From Mesostigma viride (lineage: Eukaryota > Streptophyta > Mesostigmatophyceae > Mesostigmatales > Mesostigmataceae), in NCBI GenBank assembly GCA_009746045.1, contig RPFO01002164.1:1-41871 (forward strand): a stretch of DNA of 41,871 nucleotides. Direction: 5' to 3'. The position numbers were made by a program, and so were the translations under genes. Positions 10,583 to 22,000 of this stretch are shown piece by piece. Numbering within the stretch: the stretch's first letter is position 1; each line of letters starts with the position of its first letter. Below the pieces are notes generated by a model that did not search any database, was not told where the DNA came from, and saw only the letters and a program-made list of their open reading frames with translations.

Positions 10583-12675
10583 TGCTGCTACGTATCAATA
10601 CATGTGGGGGGGTGCTGCTACGTATCAATACATGTGGGGGGGTGCTGCTACGTATCAATACATGTGGGGGGGTGCTGCTACGTATCAATACATGTGGGGG
10701 GGTGCTGCTACGTATCAATACATGTGGGGGGGTGCTGCTACGTATCAATACATGTGGGGGGGTGCTGCTACGTATCAATACATGTGGGGGGGTGCTGCTA
10801 CGTATCAATACATGTGGGGGGGTGCTGCTACGTATCAATACATGTGGGGGGGTGCTGCTACGTATCAATACATGTGGGGGGTGCTGCTACGTATCAATAC
10901 ATGTGGGGGGGTGCTGCTACGTATCAATACATGTGGGGGGGTGCTGCTACGTATCAATACATGTGGGGGGGTGCTGCTACGTATCAATACATGTGGGGGG
11001 GTGCTGCTACGTATCAATACATGTGGGGGGGTGCTGCTACGTATCAATACATGTGGGGGGGTGCTGCTACGTATCAATACATGTGGGGGGGTGCTGCTAC
11101 GTATCAATACATGTGGGGGGGTGCTGCTACGTATCAATACATGTGGGGGGGTGCTGCTACGTATCAATACATGTGGGGGGTGCTGCTACGTATCAATACA
11201 TGTGGGGGGGTGCTGCTACGTATCAATACATGTGGGGGGGGCTGCTACGTATCAATACATGTGGGGGGGTGCTGCTACGTATCAATACATGTGGGGGGGT
11301 GCTGCTACGTATCAATACATGTGGGGGGGTGCTGCTACGTATCAATACATGTGGGGGGGTGCTGCTACGTATCAATACATGTGGGGGGGCTGCTACGTAT
11401 CAATACATGTGGGGGGGTGCTGCTACGTATCAATACATGTGGGGGGGTGCTGCTACGTATCAATACATGTGGGGGGGTGCTGCTACGTATCAATACATGT
11501 GGGGGGGTGCTGCTACGTATCAATACATGTGGGGGGGGCTGCTACGTATCAATACATGTGGGGGGGTGCTGCTACGTATCAATACATGTGGGGGGGTGCT
11601 GCTACGTATCAATACATGTGGGGGGGTGCTGCTACGTATCAATACATGTGGGGGGGTGCTGCTACGTATCAATACATGTGGGGGGGTGCTGCTACGTATC
11701 AATACATGTGGGGGGGTGCTGCTACGTATCAATACATGTGGGGGGGTGCTGCTACGTATCAATACATGTGGGGGGGTGCTGCTACGTATCAATACATGTG
11801 GGGGGGTGCTGCTACGTATCAATACATGTGGGGGGTGCTGCTACGTATCAATACATGTGGGGGGGGCTGCTACGTATCAATACATGTGGGGGGGTGCTGC
11901 TACGTATCAATACATGTGGGGGGGTGCTGCTACGTATCAATACATGTGGGGGGGTGCTGCTACGTATCAATACATGTGGGGGGTGCTGCTACGTATCAAT
12001 ACATGTGGGGGGGTGCTGCTACGTATCAATACATGTGGGGGGGTGCTGCTACGTATCAATACATGTGGGGGGGGCTGCTACGTATCAATACATGTGGGGG
12101 GGTGCTGCTACGTATCAATACATGTGGGGGGTGCTGCTACGTATCAATACATGTGGGGGGGTGCTGCTACGTATCAATACATGTGGGGGGGTGCTGCTAC
12201 GTATCAATACATGTGGGGGGGTGCTGCTACGTATCAATACATGTGGGGGGGTGCTGCTACGTATCAATACATGTGGGGGGGTGCTGCTACGTATCAATAC
12301 ATGTGGGGGGGGCTGCTACGTATCAATACATGTGGGGGGGGCTGCTACGTATCAATACATGTGGGGGGGTGCTACGTATCAATACATGTGGGGGGTGCTG
12401 CTACGTATCAATACATGTGGGGGGGGCTGCTACGTATCAATACATGTGGGGGGGTGCTGCTACGTATCAATACATGTGGGGGGGTGCTACGTATCAATAC
12501 ATGTGGGGGGTGCTGCTACGTATCAATACATGTGGGGGGTGCTGCTACGTATCAATACATGTGGGGGGGTGCTGCTACGTATCAATATATGTGGGGGGTG
12601 ATGCTACGTATCAATACATGTGGGGGGGTGATGCTACGTACGTATCAATACATGTGGGGGGTGATGCTACGTATC
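10583..12675. repeat. 30-bp minisatellite with a G7 run, plus-orientation arm
   Basis: About 70 nearly identical units, built of TGCTGCTACGTATCAATACA followed by TG and six to eight G. Most variation is in the length of the G run or a dropped TG or CTG. The few point changes (TGCTG to TGATG, ATACATG to ATATATG) concentrate near the right end. Open frames of several hundred codons here are repeat artefacts. Confidence 0.95.
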
Positions 12676-13572
12676 ATTTATTTATTCATGCCATCACCCC
12701 CCCACATTTAATTATTAATGCCAGCACCCCCAACATTCATTTATTCATGCCATCACACCCCCACATTCTTTTATTCATGGCAGCACCCCCCACATTTATT
12801 TATTCATGCCATCACCCCCCACATTTAATGATTAATGCCAGCACCCCCAACATTCATTTATTCATGCCATCACACCCCCACATTCTTTTATTCATGGCAG
12901 CACCCCCCCACATTTATTTATTCATGCCATCACCCCCCCACATTCTTTTATTCATGGCAGCACCCCCAACATTCATTTATTCATGCCATCACCCCCCACA
13001 TTTAATTATTAATGCCAGCACCCCCCAACATTCATTTATTCATGCCATCACACCCCCACATTCTTTTATTCATGGCAGCACCCCCCACATTTATTTATTC
13101 ATGCCATCACCCCCCACATTCTTTTATTCATGGCAGCACCCCCCACATTTATTTATTCATGCCATCACCCCCCACATTCTTTTATTCATGGCAGCACCCC
13201 CCACATTTATTTATTCATGCCATCACCCCCCACATTTAATTATTAATGCCAGCACCCCCCAACATTCATTTATTCATGCCATCACACCCCCACATTCTTT
13301 TATTCATGGCAGCACCCCCCACATTTATTTATTCATGCCATCACCCCCCCACATTTAATTATTAATGCCAGCACCCCCCAACATTCATTTATTCATGCCA
13401 TCACACCCCCACATTCTTTTATTCATGGCAGCACCCCCCCACATTTATTTATTCATGCCATCACCCCCCACATTTAATTATTAATGCCAGCACCCCCCCA
13501 CATGCATGTATACATAGCATCCCCCCCACATGTATTTATACGTAGCTTCCCCCCCCCACATGTATTGATACG
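12676..13572. repeat. Inverted, diverged arm of the same minisatellite
   Basis: About 30 units of 30-31 bp with the C run on the plus strand, that is, the unit of the left array read backwards. Four unit types (CACATTTAATTATTAATGCC, AACATTCATTTATTCATGCC, CACATTCTTTTATTCATGGC, CACATTTATTTATTCATGCC) alternate, giving a higher-order repeat of about 122 bp. The last three units (about 13498-13572) return to the ancestral form CACATGTATTGATACGTG, the reverse complement of the left array. Confidence 0.85.
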
Positions 13573-13711
13573 TGGTCGTAAGGGTCTCGCTGCGGGTAGA
13601 CCCTCGGAATTTTGTTTTTGTATTGACGTAAGGGTCTCACTGCAGCGAGACCCCAAGGAATGTCAATTTTTCATGTTTTCATGATGGGGGGGTCTTTCTT
13701 TTCTCACCCTT
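13573..13711. repeat. Palindrome-bearing repeat unit, left copies
   Basis: Palindromes at 13582-13603 (centre CTGCGG) and 13632-13653. The latter is followed by CCAAGGAATGT and a TTCTCACCCT end, the same unit that is tandemly repeated at 15676-15960. Confidence 0.75.
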
Positions 13712-14132
13712 AATCGGGGTTCTTTGAACGGAGTTTCTTCTATACGTGAATGCGGGAACAAGAGGCCGCTGGATGAGCGGCTTATAGGTCGCAGTGTTTA
13801 CTCGTAGCTGTTTGGCTAGAGCTTTTGTGATTAGTAGATGCAATATAGTGCATGGTTGAAAAATGAATTAAATAAAATGTGCGTTCCGCGCTTGGGTTGA
13901 TTATACCCGGGCGGAACGGGGCGTGAGGTGCAGTGCCCCTGAAAAGAACAACCTACGCATTATTTAATACTAGCCGTGCAGATTCGGGATATTCTACCCC
14001 CGGTCTGTACGGTTAGCGTCTTACTAGCATCCACTAAACATAAGGGTTTAATGACGTCAGTTAGCTAGGGATAAGGGAGGTTTTGCGACTAAAAGCCGCT
14101 CTGGCTGGTTTTGTCGGCCTCTTTCTTTGCTC
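13712..14132. repeat. Block B, copy 1 of a partial tandem duplication
   Basis: About 420 bp, from AATCGGGGTTCTTTGAACGG to CGGCCTCTTTCTTTGCTC, repeated almost exactly at 15094-15514. It holds a strong hairpin (GTTCCGC against GCGGAAC with GGGT against ACCC inside, about 13883-13918). No coding frame is convincing. Confidence 0.9.
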
Positions 14133-14969
14133 GTTGTCGTTGCGGCGGCAGCCGCAGCTATGGGTGCTGCGGAGCAAAATCCCAAAAGCACTGGTTGCAC
14201 TGGCCACTTGGCCAGTGGTGAGACTTCCAGTTGTTAACCGGCCAGGCGTAGTTCCTCGCCCGGTTAACTAAAAGAAAAGAAAAAGATTACCTCCGGTCCG
14301 CACCTTTTCCCCAGCTTGGGGTCTTTGGTGGGCCGGATGCCGTGACAGGTGCTCAACTGTCGCTTGGTCGGCCCAGTGCGCGAGCTGGTGCTCCGTACCT
14401 GGGGATGCTTGCACCCCGGGTTGGAGCCGGATGGCTGGCACTGGCGACCCGTGTCTCGGTCCGCGGCCTGCGGCTTTTTCTTCGGAAATTGCTGCTGGCC
14501 AGCAAACTTTGCAATTGCCTTCCGCCGAGGGGGGGTGGTTGGGGCTGGGGACGGCGATGGGAAAAGCGTCTAAGCTAGAAATTTTTTCCCCACGCATAGA
14601 AACCTCGGGGGGAATGCGGTCTTGGCTGAACGGACTCTCGTTCAGCCAGGTGCCTGGGGCTGTGGCCTCGGGCATCCGGGCTGGCGGGGCCTGGGCTAGG
14701 TCCACGTTTTTTCTCGAAGCACCCCGGGTCTATGGGGAGACGGCCATAGCGGTACCGACTCGGGGCCCCGAGAGGGGTCATGATAGGCTGGCCGTGCGCA
14801 ATCGCAGTGCAAATGCGCTGGGCCTTTTTGGGCCTGGCCATGCATCCACAGCCGCCGGGCACACGCCTCCCGATGTGGGGGGGCTCCCGTTTTGCGGCAG
14901 GGCGGTCACTTGTGACAACGAGCAAGGTGGAGTGCGGCTTCAAGGGAAAGCCAGGGCGGGGGTGATTGG
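14133..14969. other. GC-rich segment C, present only in the first duplicated unit
   Basis: About 840 bp of GC-rich unique sequence. In the second unit its place is taken by a 35-bp linker starting CCCACCCACCCACCC. An inverted pair GTTAACCGG/CCGGTTAAC lies at about 14233-14269. Open frames exist on both strands (such as 14575-14973 minus) but none has a recognisable domain. It may be an insertion in copy 1 or a deletion in copy 2; no terminal repeats decide. Confidence 0.5.
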
Positions 14970-15094
14970 GCAACGTACTTCATGAAGGGCCTTGAACGGC
15001 GTGCCTCCGGGCATGTCAATTAGTGTCACATGTATGCTTCCACTTATTGTTTTAATGAAGATGCTGGTTTTTGTGGGAGCTACGTGGGACATGA
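14970..15094 (-). pseudogene. Block A, copy 1, with a short ubiquitin-like peptide
   Basis: On the minus strand a Met at 15092 opens a short frame reading TSIFIKTISGSIHVTLIDMP, which resembles the first beta hairpin of ubiquitin-like folds. It runs to about TPFKALHE, where a GTACGT donor-like site follows. No exon completing such a fold was found on this strand. The block is duplicated at 15550-15675. The resemblance is short and could be chance. Confidence 0.25.
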
Positions 15095-15514
15095 ATCGGG
15101 GTTCTTTGAACGGAGTTTCTTCTATACGTGAATGCGGGAACAAGAGGCCGCTGGATGAGCGGCTTATAGGTCGCAGTGTTTACTCGTAGCTGTTTGGCTA
15201 GAGCTTTTGTGATTAGTAGATGCAATATAGTGCATGGTTGAAAAATGAATTAAATAAAATGTGCGTTCCGCGCTTGGGTTGATTATACCCGGGCGGAACG
15301 GGGCGTGAGGTGCAGTGCCCCTGAAAAGAACAACCTACGCATTATTTAATACTAGCCGTGCAGATTCGGGATATTCTACCCCCGGTCTGTACGGTTAGCG
15401 TCTTACTAGCATCCACTAAACATAAGGGTTTAATGACGTCAGTTAGCTAGGGATAAGGGAGGTTTTGCGACTAAAAGCCGCTCTGGCTGGTTTTGTCGGC
15501 CTCTTTCTTTGCTC
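15094..15514. repeat. Block B, copy 2
   Basis: Near-exact direct repeat of 13712-14132, about 1382 bp downstream. It abuts block A copy 1 directly. The linker 15515-15549 then replaces segment C. Confidence 0.9.
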
Positions 15515-15549
15515 CCCACCCACCCACCCTTGTCTTGGTTGCCTCTAGG

Positions 15550-15675
15550 GCAACGTACTTCATGAAGGGCCTTGAACGGCGTGCCTCCGGGCATGTCAAT
15601 TAGTGTCACATGTATGCTTCCACTTATTGTTTTAATGAAGATGCTGGTTTTTGTGGGAGCTACGTGGGACATGAA
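15550..15675 (-). pseudogene. Block A, copy 2, with the same ubiquitin-like peptide
   Basis: Identical in the minus-strand short frame to the copy at 14970-15094. Here the Met is at 15672. The downstream context differs, so the two frames end differently after the GTACGT site. Confidence 0.25.
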
Positions 15676-16010
15676 AATGATTTGTGTTTGTATCGGTGTT
15701 AGGGTCTCGCTGCAGCGAGACCCCTACGAATGTCGACTTTTAATGTTTGCAAGATGGGAGGGGGCTTTCTTCGCTCACCCTAAAAATGATTTGTTTTTGT
15801 TTGACGTTAGGGTCTCGCTGCAGCGAGACCCCAAGGAATGTATACTTTTTTATGTTTGCATGATGGGAGGTTGCTTGTTTTCGCTCACCCTAAAAATGAT
15901 TTGTTTTTGCTTGAAGTGAGGGTCTCGCTGCAGCGAGACGCCAAAGTTTTGCATTAAACTAAATGTCCCTTTTAGAATCCACGAAAGGGTCTAGCTGCAG
16001 CGAGACCCTC
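15676..16010. repeat. Tandem repeat of about 108 bp, each with one palindrome
   Basis: Units contain AAAATGATTTGT, a palindrome, AAGGAATGT or a variant, and TTCGCTCACCCT. Palindromes are at 15702-15723, 15810-15831, 15920-15940 and 15987-16008. The array lies immediately upstream of the nine-exon gene. A pyrimidine-rich acceptor-like site (TTGTTCTGCAG) at 16075-16085 directly precedes its ATG, so an upstream leader exon may exist within this stretch. Confidence 0.8.
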
Positions 16011-16085
16011 CCCATCGTTTTTCTGCCGGCGATTCAGATTCTGAATGACATTTGTGAAACTTGCTTTTTTGATATTGTTCTGCAG

Positions 16086-19000
16086 ATGTCGTCCTCCTAT
16101 TCCGATTCTGTCAAGGCCACTCCCGTTTCACCCAAGATGACGTCGAACACCTCGCCGGACCGAACGGCAACGGAGGCGTTTCCTCCGTTGCAGTTCGGTC
16201 CCGTAAATGCTCTGCGAGGTCCCCCCCACCGAGTCCCCCTCGCCCTCCAAGTCCAACTTGCCCCCCAGCGAGTTGGACAGAATTATACCCCCCAACCCTC
16301 TCGCTGCTGCGTCTCGCGCTCCGTCCCGCTCTCCGCCCCGTAAGTCTCCATCGCCGCCCCCCAAGTCGGCCGGAGCTACTGCGTCCCGCTCGCCGCCCCG
16401 CAAGTCCCCCAAGTCCCCCGCAACTGCGACCCGTTCGCCGAACCGCAAGTCCCCCTCTCCGCCCAAAGTTCCCCCCGCTACCGCGTCCCGCTCTCCTTCT
16501 CGCAAGTCCCCCTCGCCGTCAACCAAGAACCCCGCAACTGCGTCCCGCTCGCCGTCCCGCTCTCTTCCCCCAAGTCCCGCTCGCCGCCACCCAAGTCCCC
16601 CGCTGCTGCGTCCCGCTCGCCGTCCCCCAAGCATTCCAGTTCTAAGCGTAAGCCTGCGGCCGAGTGGGTAGAGGAAGACGACCGCACCAAAGAGCTCAGG
16701 AAGCTGAGGAAGTCTATCAGTGAGCTTGTTGAGGAGGACGAGCGCGATCAGACTAACGGGAGGCCTGAAGACCCGGAATCGCCGGTTCGGGAGTCGCGTC
16801 AGAAGCGGTTGTCCGATTTGTTAGCAATGGCCGCAAGCTTTGCTGACGAATACGCGGCTCTCGACAAGAAGGACAAGGAGAAGGAGAAGGCGGAGAGGGA
16901 GGCCATCGAGAAGGCGGAGAGGGAGAGGGTGGAGAGGGAGGAGAAGGAGAGGCTGGAGAAGGCGGAGAGGGAGGAGGAGGAGAGGGAGTACAAGGAGAAA
17001 AAGGCTGCCCAGGAGAAGGAGCACAGGATCCTGGTGGCGAAGCAGAAGGAGGAGGCGAAGAAGAAGACGGAGGCGGCAGCGAAGGAATTCTTGCGGAGGA
17101 GGCCGCTCTTTTTTTGCAGATGCGACAGGAGAGGATGAAGGCGGAAGAGGCCGCGAGGAAGATGGAGGAGGAGGCTGCGAGGAAGGAGGAGGAGGCTGCG
17201 AAGGCAGTTGAGGGGGAGAAGGACGAGAACGGGAGCCCACCCCTTCTTCACGAAGGATTTTCAGTCGATTATCAGGTATGTTTATTAATGTGAGACGTAC
17301 ATTTTTCAGATGGCTTGAACGGCGTGTGTGTATCGTAGAAAGGGTGGGATTTTATGTCATACATTGATCGTAAGGGTCTAGCTGCGGAGAGACGTTGACC
17401 TAGGAGTTAAGGTTGTTGACGACGACGATGTGTGGCCTTTTTTTTACTCTTGTTGTCTGCAGCCCTCCACGGTGGCCATTCTGAAACAGTACCTGGCTCA
17501 GGCTGAGTCTGAGTCTGGGGTGAGTCGTAAAGCCGAAAAGGGCTTGAGAGGCTTGATCCGCTTTCTTTCGGCCGAGATAGCGTTTGCAGAGAAGTCCGGT
17601 GTCGTCGTGGACCGTCCGGAGTCGGCACACATAATTTGGAAGAACGACCGCTGGGCCGCTTGCATTGTTCGAAGCCACACAGCGAGCCATTCATGGGAAG
17701 AGGGTCGTTGGTGACGACATGTATGAGGTTTTGAAGATCGCGCAGTCGTGCATCCTTAATCTGAAGGAGGATGTCGGACGTTACTTTCCCCGTCGTGCTT
17801 TAATATGGTCGACGCTCTTTGATGAGGTTGAAAAGTTCGAGGTCCACATTGGCTTCACATGCATCGAGGCTTCCTATATGGAAACCTTGAAAACCACTGC
17901 GTTGCATCAGCTCTTTAAACTCATGACTGGAGATATGAGAGCGGATTCGAGGGCTTCACTGTCGGAAGATGAAGTGTTTGATATTGTCAGGCAAGGATTT
18001 GTTGACACGTCCAACAGTGACTTATCGTAATTGTGCCGGGAAGAATGAATGACGTAGGAGGATTGGAGGAGCGCGCACATGAAGTGATCGCGCATTTGGA
18101 CATGGCAAGAGACCACTTACTGCAATCTTTTGTTAAGTGGCGGACTGACTTTCTTGTCAGCCCGGACGCCAGCCTTTCGCGGGAAGCGGTCGCTTTCTTT
18201 TTGGATTGGGCTGGACAGGTGATCCAAAGTTTCCGGCACCGGGAGGACTTCCATGTTATTCAGACATATAAGCCATACCGGGAAGTCGTCCAGGAATGGT
18301 TGGATCAAATCTCGTTGGTTGATTGTCTCCAGAGTATCCGAACCAAGACAGACACGGAGTGGTCTGATTTAGAGGCGGGAGGCCATTGGCAGTCCCTCGA
18401 GTTGTTCTTCGAGGCGGAATTGAGGCGGCAACTGGAAAAGGAGAGAGCCCATCAAGTGCCGATATGGCCTTTGGGGAAGATTTTGAGGAGGTGGAAGTTC
18501 TACGTTTCGGTACGTTAACTTGCCGATATCGTTTATCGATTTGGGTTGTTTCCATTCCCTGAATAGGGCTCTATATGCTGACCAACCTTCATGGTTTGTC
18601 CTGTCATATCATGCAGGGGGGCTCCATGCCAGGGGACGTATCGGAGGATTTACCTAATTTGTCAGACTTGGTTGATAAGGTGGGTGCTTGTCCGTCGAGT
18701 TTCCACGAGCATCTTACATGGGGTCTAGCTGCAGGTAGACCCTCACCCTTTTATTGAGACTGACATGTTCGGCTAATTTCAACGGTGCCCCCAACCAATC
18801 TGTTGTCTTTTTTCAGGGGGCGGCTGCGGCGATGGCTGTTGACAGTGCTGGTATTTGGTCTGGACTCGAGATGGAAATGGTAAGCATTAAACGATATCCG
18901 GATGTCTGCATTTCGCCTGAAGTTTTAGTGAGCGCATTATGCGAAATATACAAATATCGACTAATTTTGATTTCCAATGAGCTGTCGTATTCGGTGTTGA

Positions 19001-22000
19001 CAGGCGGGGGGTTTGGCCTCAGCAGGCGCTGCCGGAGAGGAAGAAAACGCTGGAGGAGATGAGGATGGGGGGGATGAAAACGCTGGAGGAGATGAGGATG
19101 GGGGAGACGCTGAGGGAGAAGTGGCTGTGCAGGTACGTTCATCCGCCGCGAGTTCGTGTGATTTTTTTCGTGCTGAGGGGTATCTCCGCAGAGAGACGAT
19201 GGTGCAACAATCGAACTGAGGTCAAGTCCCTTCTTGTTCGTTTTTTTTTGTAATGCAGGCGGGGGCTGTCGCTGGGGGTACTGCGGGGGGGAAGGCGGCG
19301 AAGCCTCCATTGACTGAGCATGAAAGGGAAAAGCTGGATTCCCGCAAGAAGGTTGCGAAGGATCATATTATTGCTGTTGGCCTGATCATGCTTAAGTCTC
19401 CGCCCGATGGCGTCGATTCGGAGGGACCTGCGGGGTCCGAGTTTCGCAAGTACCTGACACGACTTGAGGCGGAAGTCGATGCCGATTTCGATACGGAGGT
19501 GTTGGGTGACGCTACCTTTAAGAGTGAATTGGCATATGAATTCGCAAATCTGGTGAAGTCGAAAGCCACCAAGAATTTCAAGTGGCAGCCTAAGGAGTAC
19601 TCAGAGGCAAAGGTTGACAAGATCGAGAAATTCATGAAGGCTGATTTTCGTCGTCGGGCCGCTGAGGGAAAAAGGGCGCTGAATGCGGTGGCAAAGGCCA
19701 ACAGTAAGAAGAACGCGGAGGCGAAGGCGGCGGAGAAGGAGGCGAAGAAGGCGGAGAAGGAGAAGGCTAAGGAGGCCAAGAAGCAGCAGAAAACTGGACA
19801 GGTACGATTGTTGTGAAAATTTAGACCTCTCGCTGCGGGTAGACGCTGACCGGCTGCGGGACTTGGTGTTTAGTGTCAGTAAGGTACTATTCCAACAGAA
19901 CTTTGTTCGTCCCTGAACAGGATGTCGTGGTCGGCCTAAAGATTACTGACTTGAGCAAATCCTGCGGTCCTTTTCGATTTTTTACTTCAGGATGACGGGG
20001 GGGACGAAGACGCCACGGTGGAGAAGAAGTTACCTGGTCATGACGCCGTGTTCGCGCTGGTGAAGGATATGCTCAAGTACTGCTCGAGTAGGCGGATGGC
20101 GGACGTCGATGACCTGCCAAACTGGCCCGAGTTCTCCCCCTTTCTTGAGCTGCTCCGGTCACTCAACAAGCTTTTTAAGGAGGGGGTGCTCACGAGCAGT
20201 GGGAACCCGGACACCGACCCTATCATTGAAAGCTGGAAGCCTTCGAAAAAGGTCGACTCGAACAAGGAGGTCAGGGACCAGAACATCCGGAAGGCCAATA
20301 CTCTCAGGGAAACGCGTTGGATTCGGCCGGCCGATTTTAAGCAGACCGGATGTTTCAGTATGCGGATCCAGACGGTCAACGCGCTTATTTTGCCAGAGGC
20401 TTTGAGGCAGCGGCGTTTAAACCTTGAAACCATTAAGGAGAACGCCGCATTCTCCTCAATGCGCGGGACAACGCCTTGCACTTCAAGGTTGTTGTCCCGG
20501 TCTGGCAGTTCCCTTTCCAGGCGCTTGCCGAATCTCAACCTGACCTGTTCGACAAGCAAATCTTGTGCATGCCGGATTTCGTCAAGTGGCTGAAGCATCA
20601 CCACGGCGCCAAGATTGACGCGGAGGATGTGGGGTCCAGGTACTTCCGGCCCCTTTCGGATACTGAAGTCGACGTGTGGCTTAACACGGAGTCCACCACC
20701 TCTTTCCTCGCGAGAGGACTTGAGTGGCGTACCTACGCCAGGGTGGACGAGGTGGAAGCAGTTTTGCCTCAGGAGATCGAGGGCAGTCGGCAAGTTTTCA
20801 ACCTGCTGTGCAATACTGCGATGAAGTCCTACGATCCGAAATTTTTTGAGGAACGGGTACCGGTACCGTATCTGGTTCTCCGGTACGCGGTGGTGGATGG
20901 GAACCACTACTTTAAGGGGTTAAAGTCGTTTCTCAGGGGGCCGGATGGCGGGTGGGGAGAGGTTCGGGCAATGATGTGCGAGGGTGGGGCGGAGTCCAAT
21001 TTCGCAAATACTCCTAAGGAGGCGGAGCACGCCTTCCAGGACCTGTTGCGGAAATTCCGTGGTGGTTACATGGGTACGAACGTCATTCTTCTCAAGGGTG
21101 GCGACCTGCTCCCGTCGTGGAGTGAGCTGCGAAATCTACCTAAGGCAAAAGAAGATGTAAGCTATCTATTTTGGCAGGGTCTAGCTGCGGGTAGACCCTC
21201 GGAATTTTCGTGGTTGTTTTTTGTGTGCGCTTCAAGTTTTTTGCGAGGGTCTCGCTGCAGCTAGACCCTCTCCTTTTTTTTGTTGGAATTTTCGTTGCGT
21301 ATTGTCGGCCGTTTCTTTTTCGAATTTTGTTAGGGTCTATCCGCAGCTATACCCCTCGCCTTTTATGACTGAGTTTTGTCGTTGCTCGCTCGATGTTAAT
21401 TGATGTCGCAGGCGGTGCTGACCGGCAAGCTGGAGAAGCTGTTCGACATCGCCAAGGGGGCGAATTCGGAGGACTTAGCCGTGGCGGATCGTACGCTGGG
21501 CCAGGCGTTGCTTGACGTGTGGAACTACAACAAGCTATATCTATACGGCAAAGTCACGCGTGGGAAGGGCCACTATATTGCGGATGGCCACTACACCAAT
21601 CTGCTCACGTACATCCTCCCGGCTATGCGGCAAGCGGGGGGAAGGGAAGGGAATGTGGAGCCGGCAGCGGTGGATGTACACGAGGAGGAAGCAGAAGGAA
21701 AGAAAAAGCCGGCCCACAGCATTGCTTCAGTGCATTCCGCTTACAGTCGCACGCTGGCCAACACGTTTCTCCGTCTGACACAGGAGCAGACTGATGATCC
21801 TGCCTCAACGAAACCCGCGCCTGAGGAGGTGATGATGCAAAGGTGCAAATTCGCCAATGCAGAGGGGGAGAAGAAAGGCCAGAAGGTCTCTTGGACTTCT
21901 TTCAGGAACTTGGCCAGCCTTCCTATGATGGACGCCGTGATCGATTGCATCATGAGCTGCCAGGTTGGACCGGAAAAGCTCACCAAGTTGGTGGAGATCG

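Noticed and set aside
10583-12675. Possible CRISPR array
   Set aside because: There is no alternation of repeat and unique spacer; the whole unit is repeated, and the context is eukaryotic.
10540-13358. Open frames of 673-918 codons (repeats like INTCGG, YQYMWGG)
   Set aside because: Same cause: a 30-bp tandem unit read in different frames. Changes in G-run length merely switch frame.
19921-19990. A small extra exon after CCTGAACAG
   Set aside because: The frame from this acceptor meets a stop before the next exon and no donor follows. The acceptor at 19990 (TTTACTTCAG) keeps phase 0.
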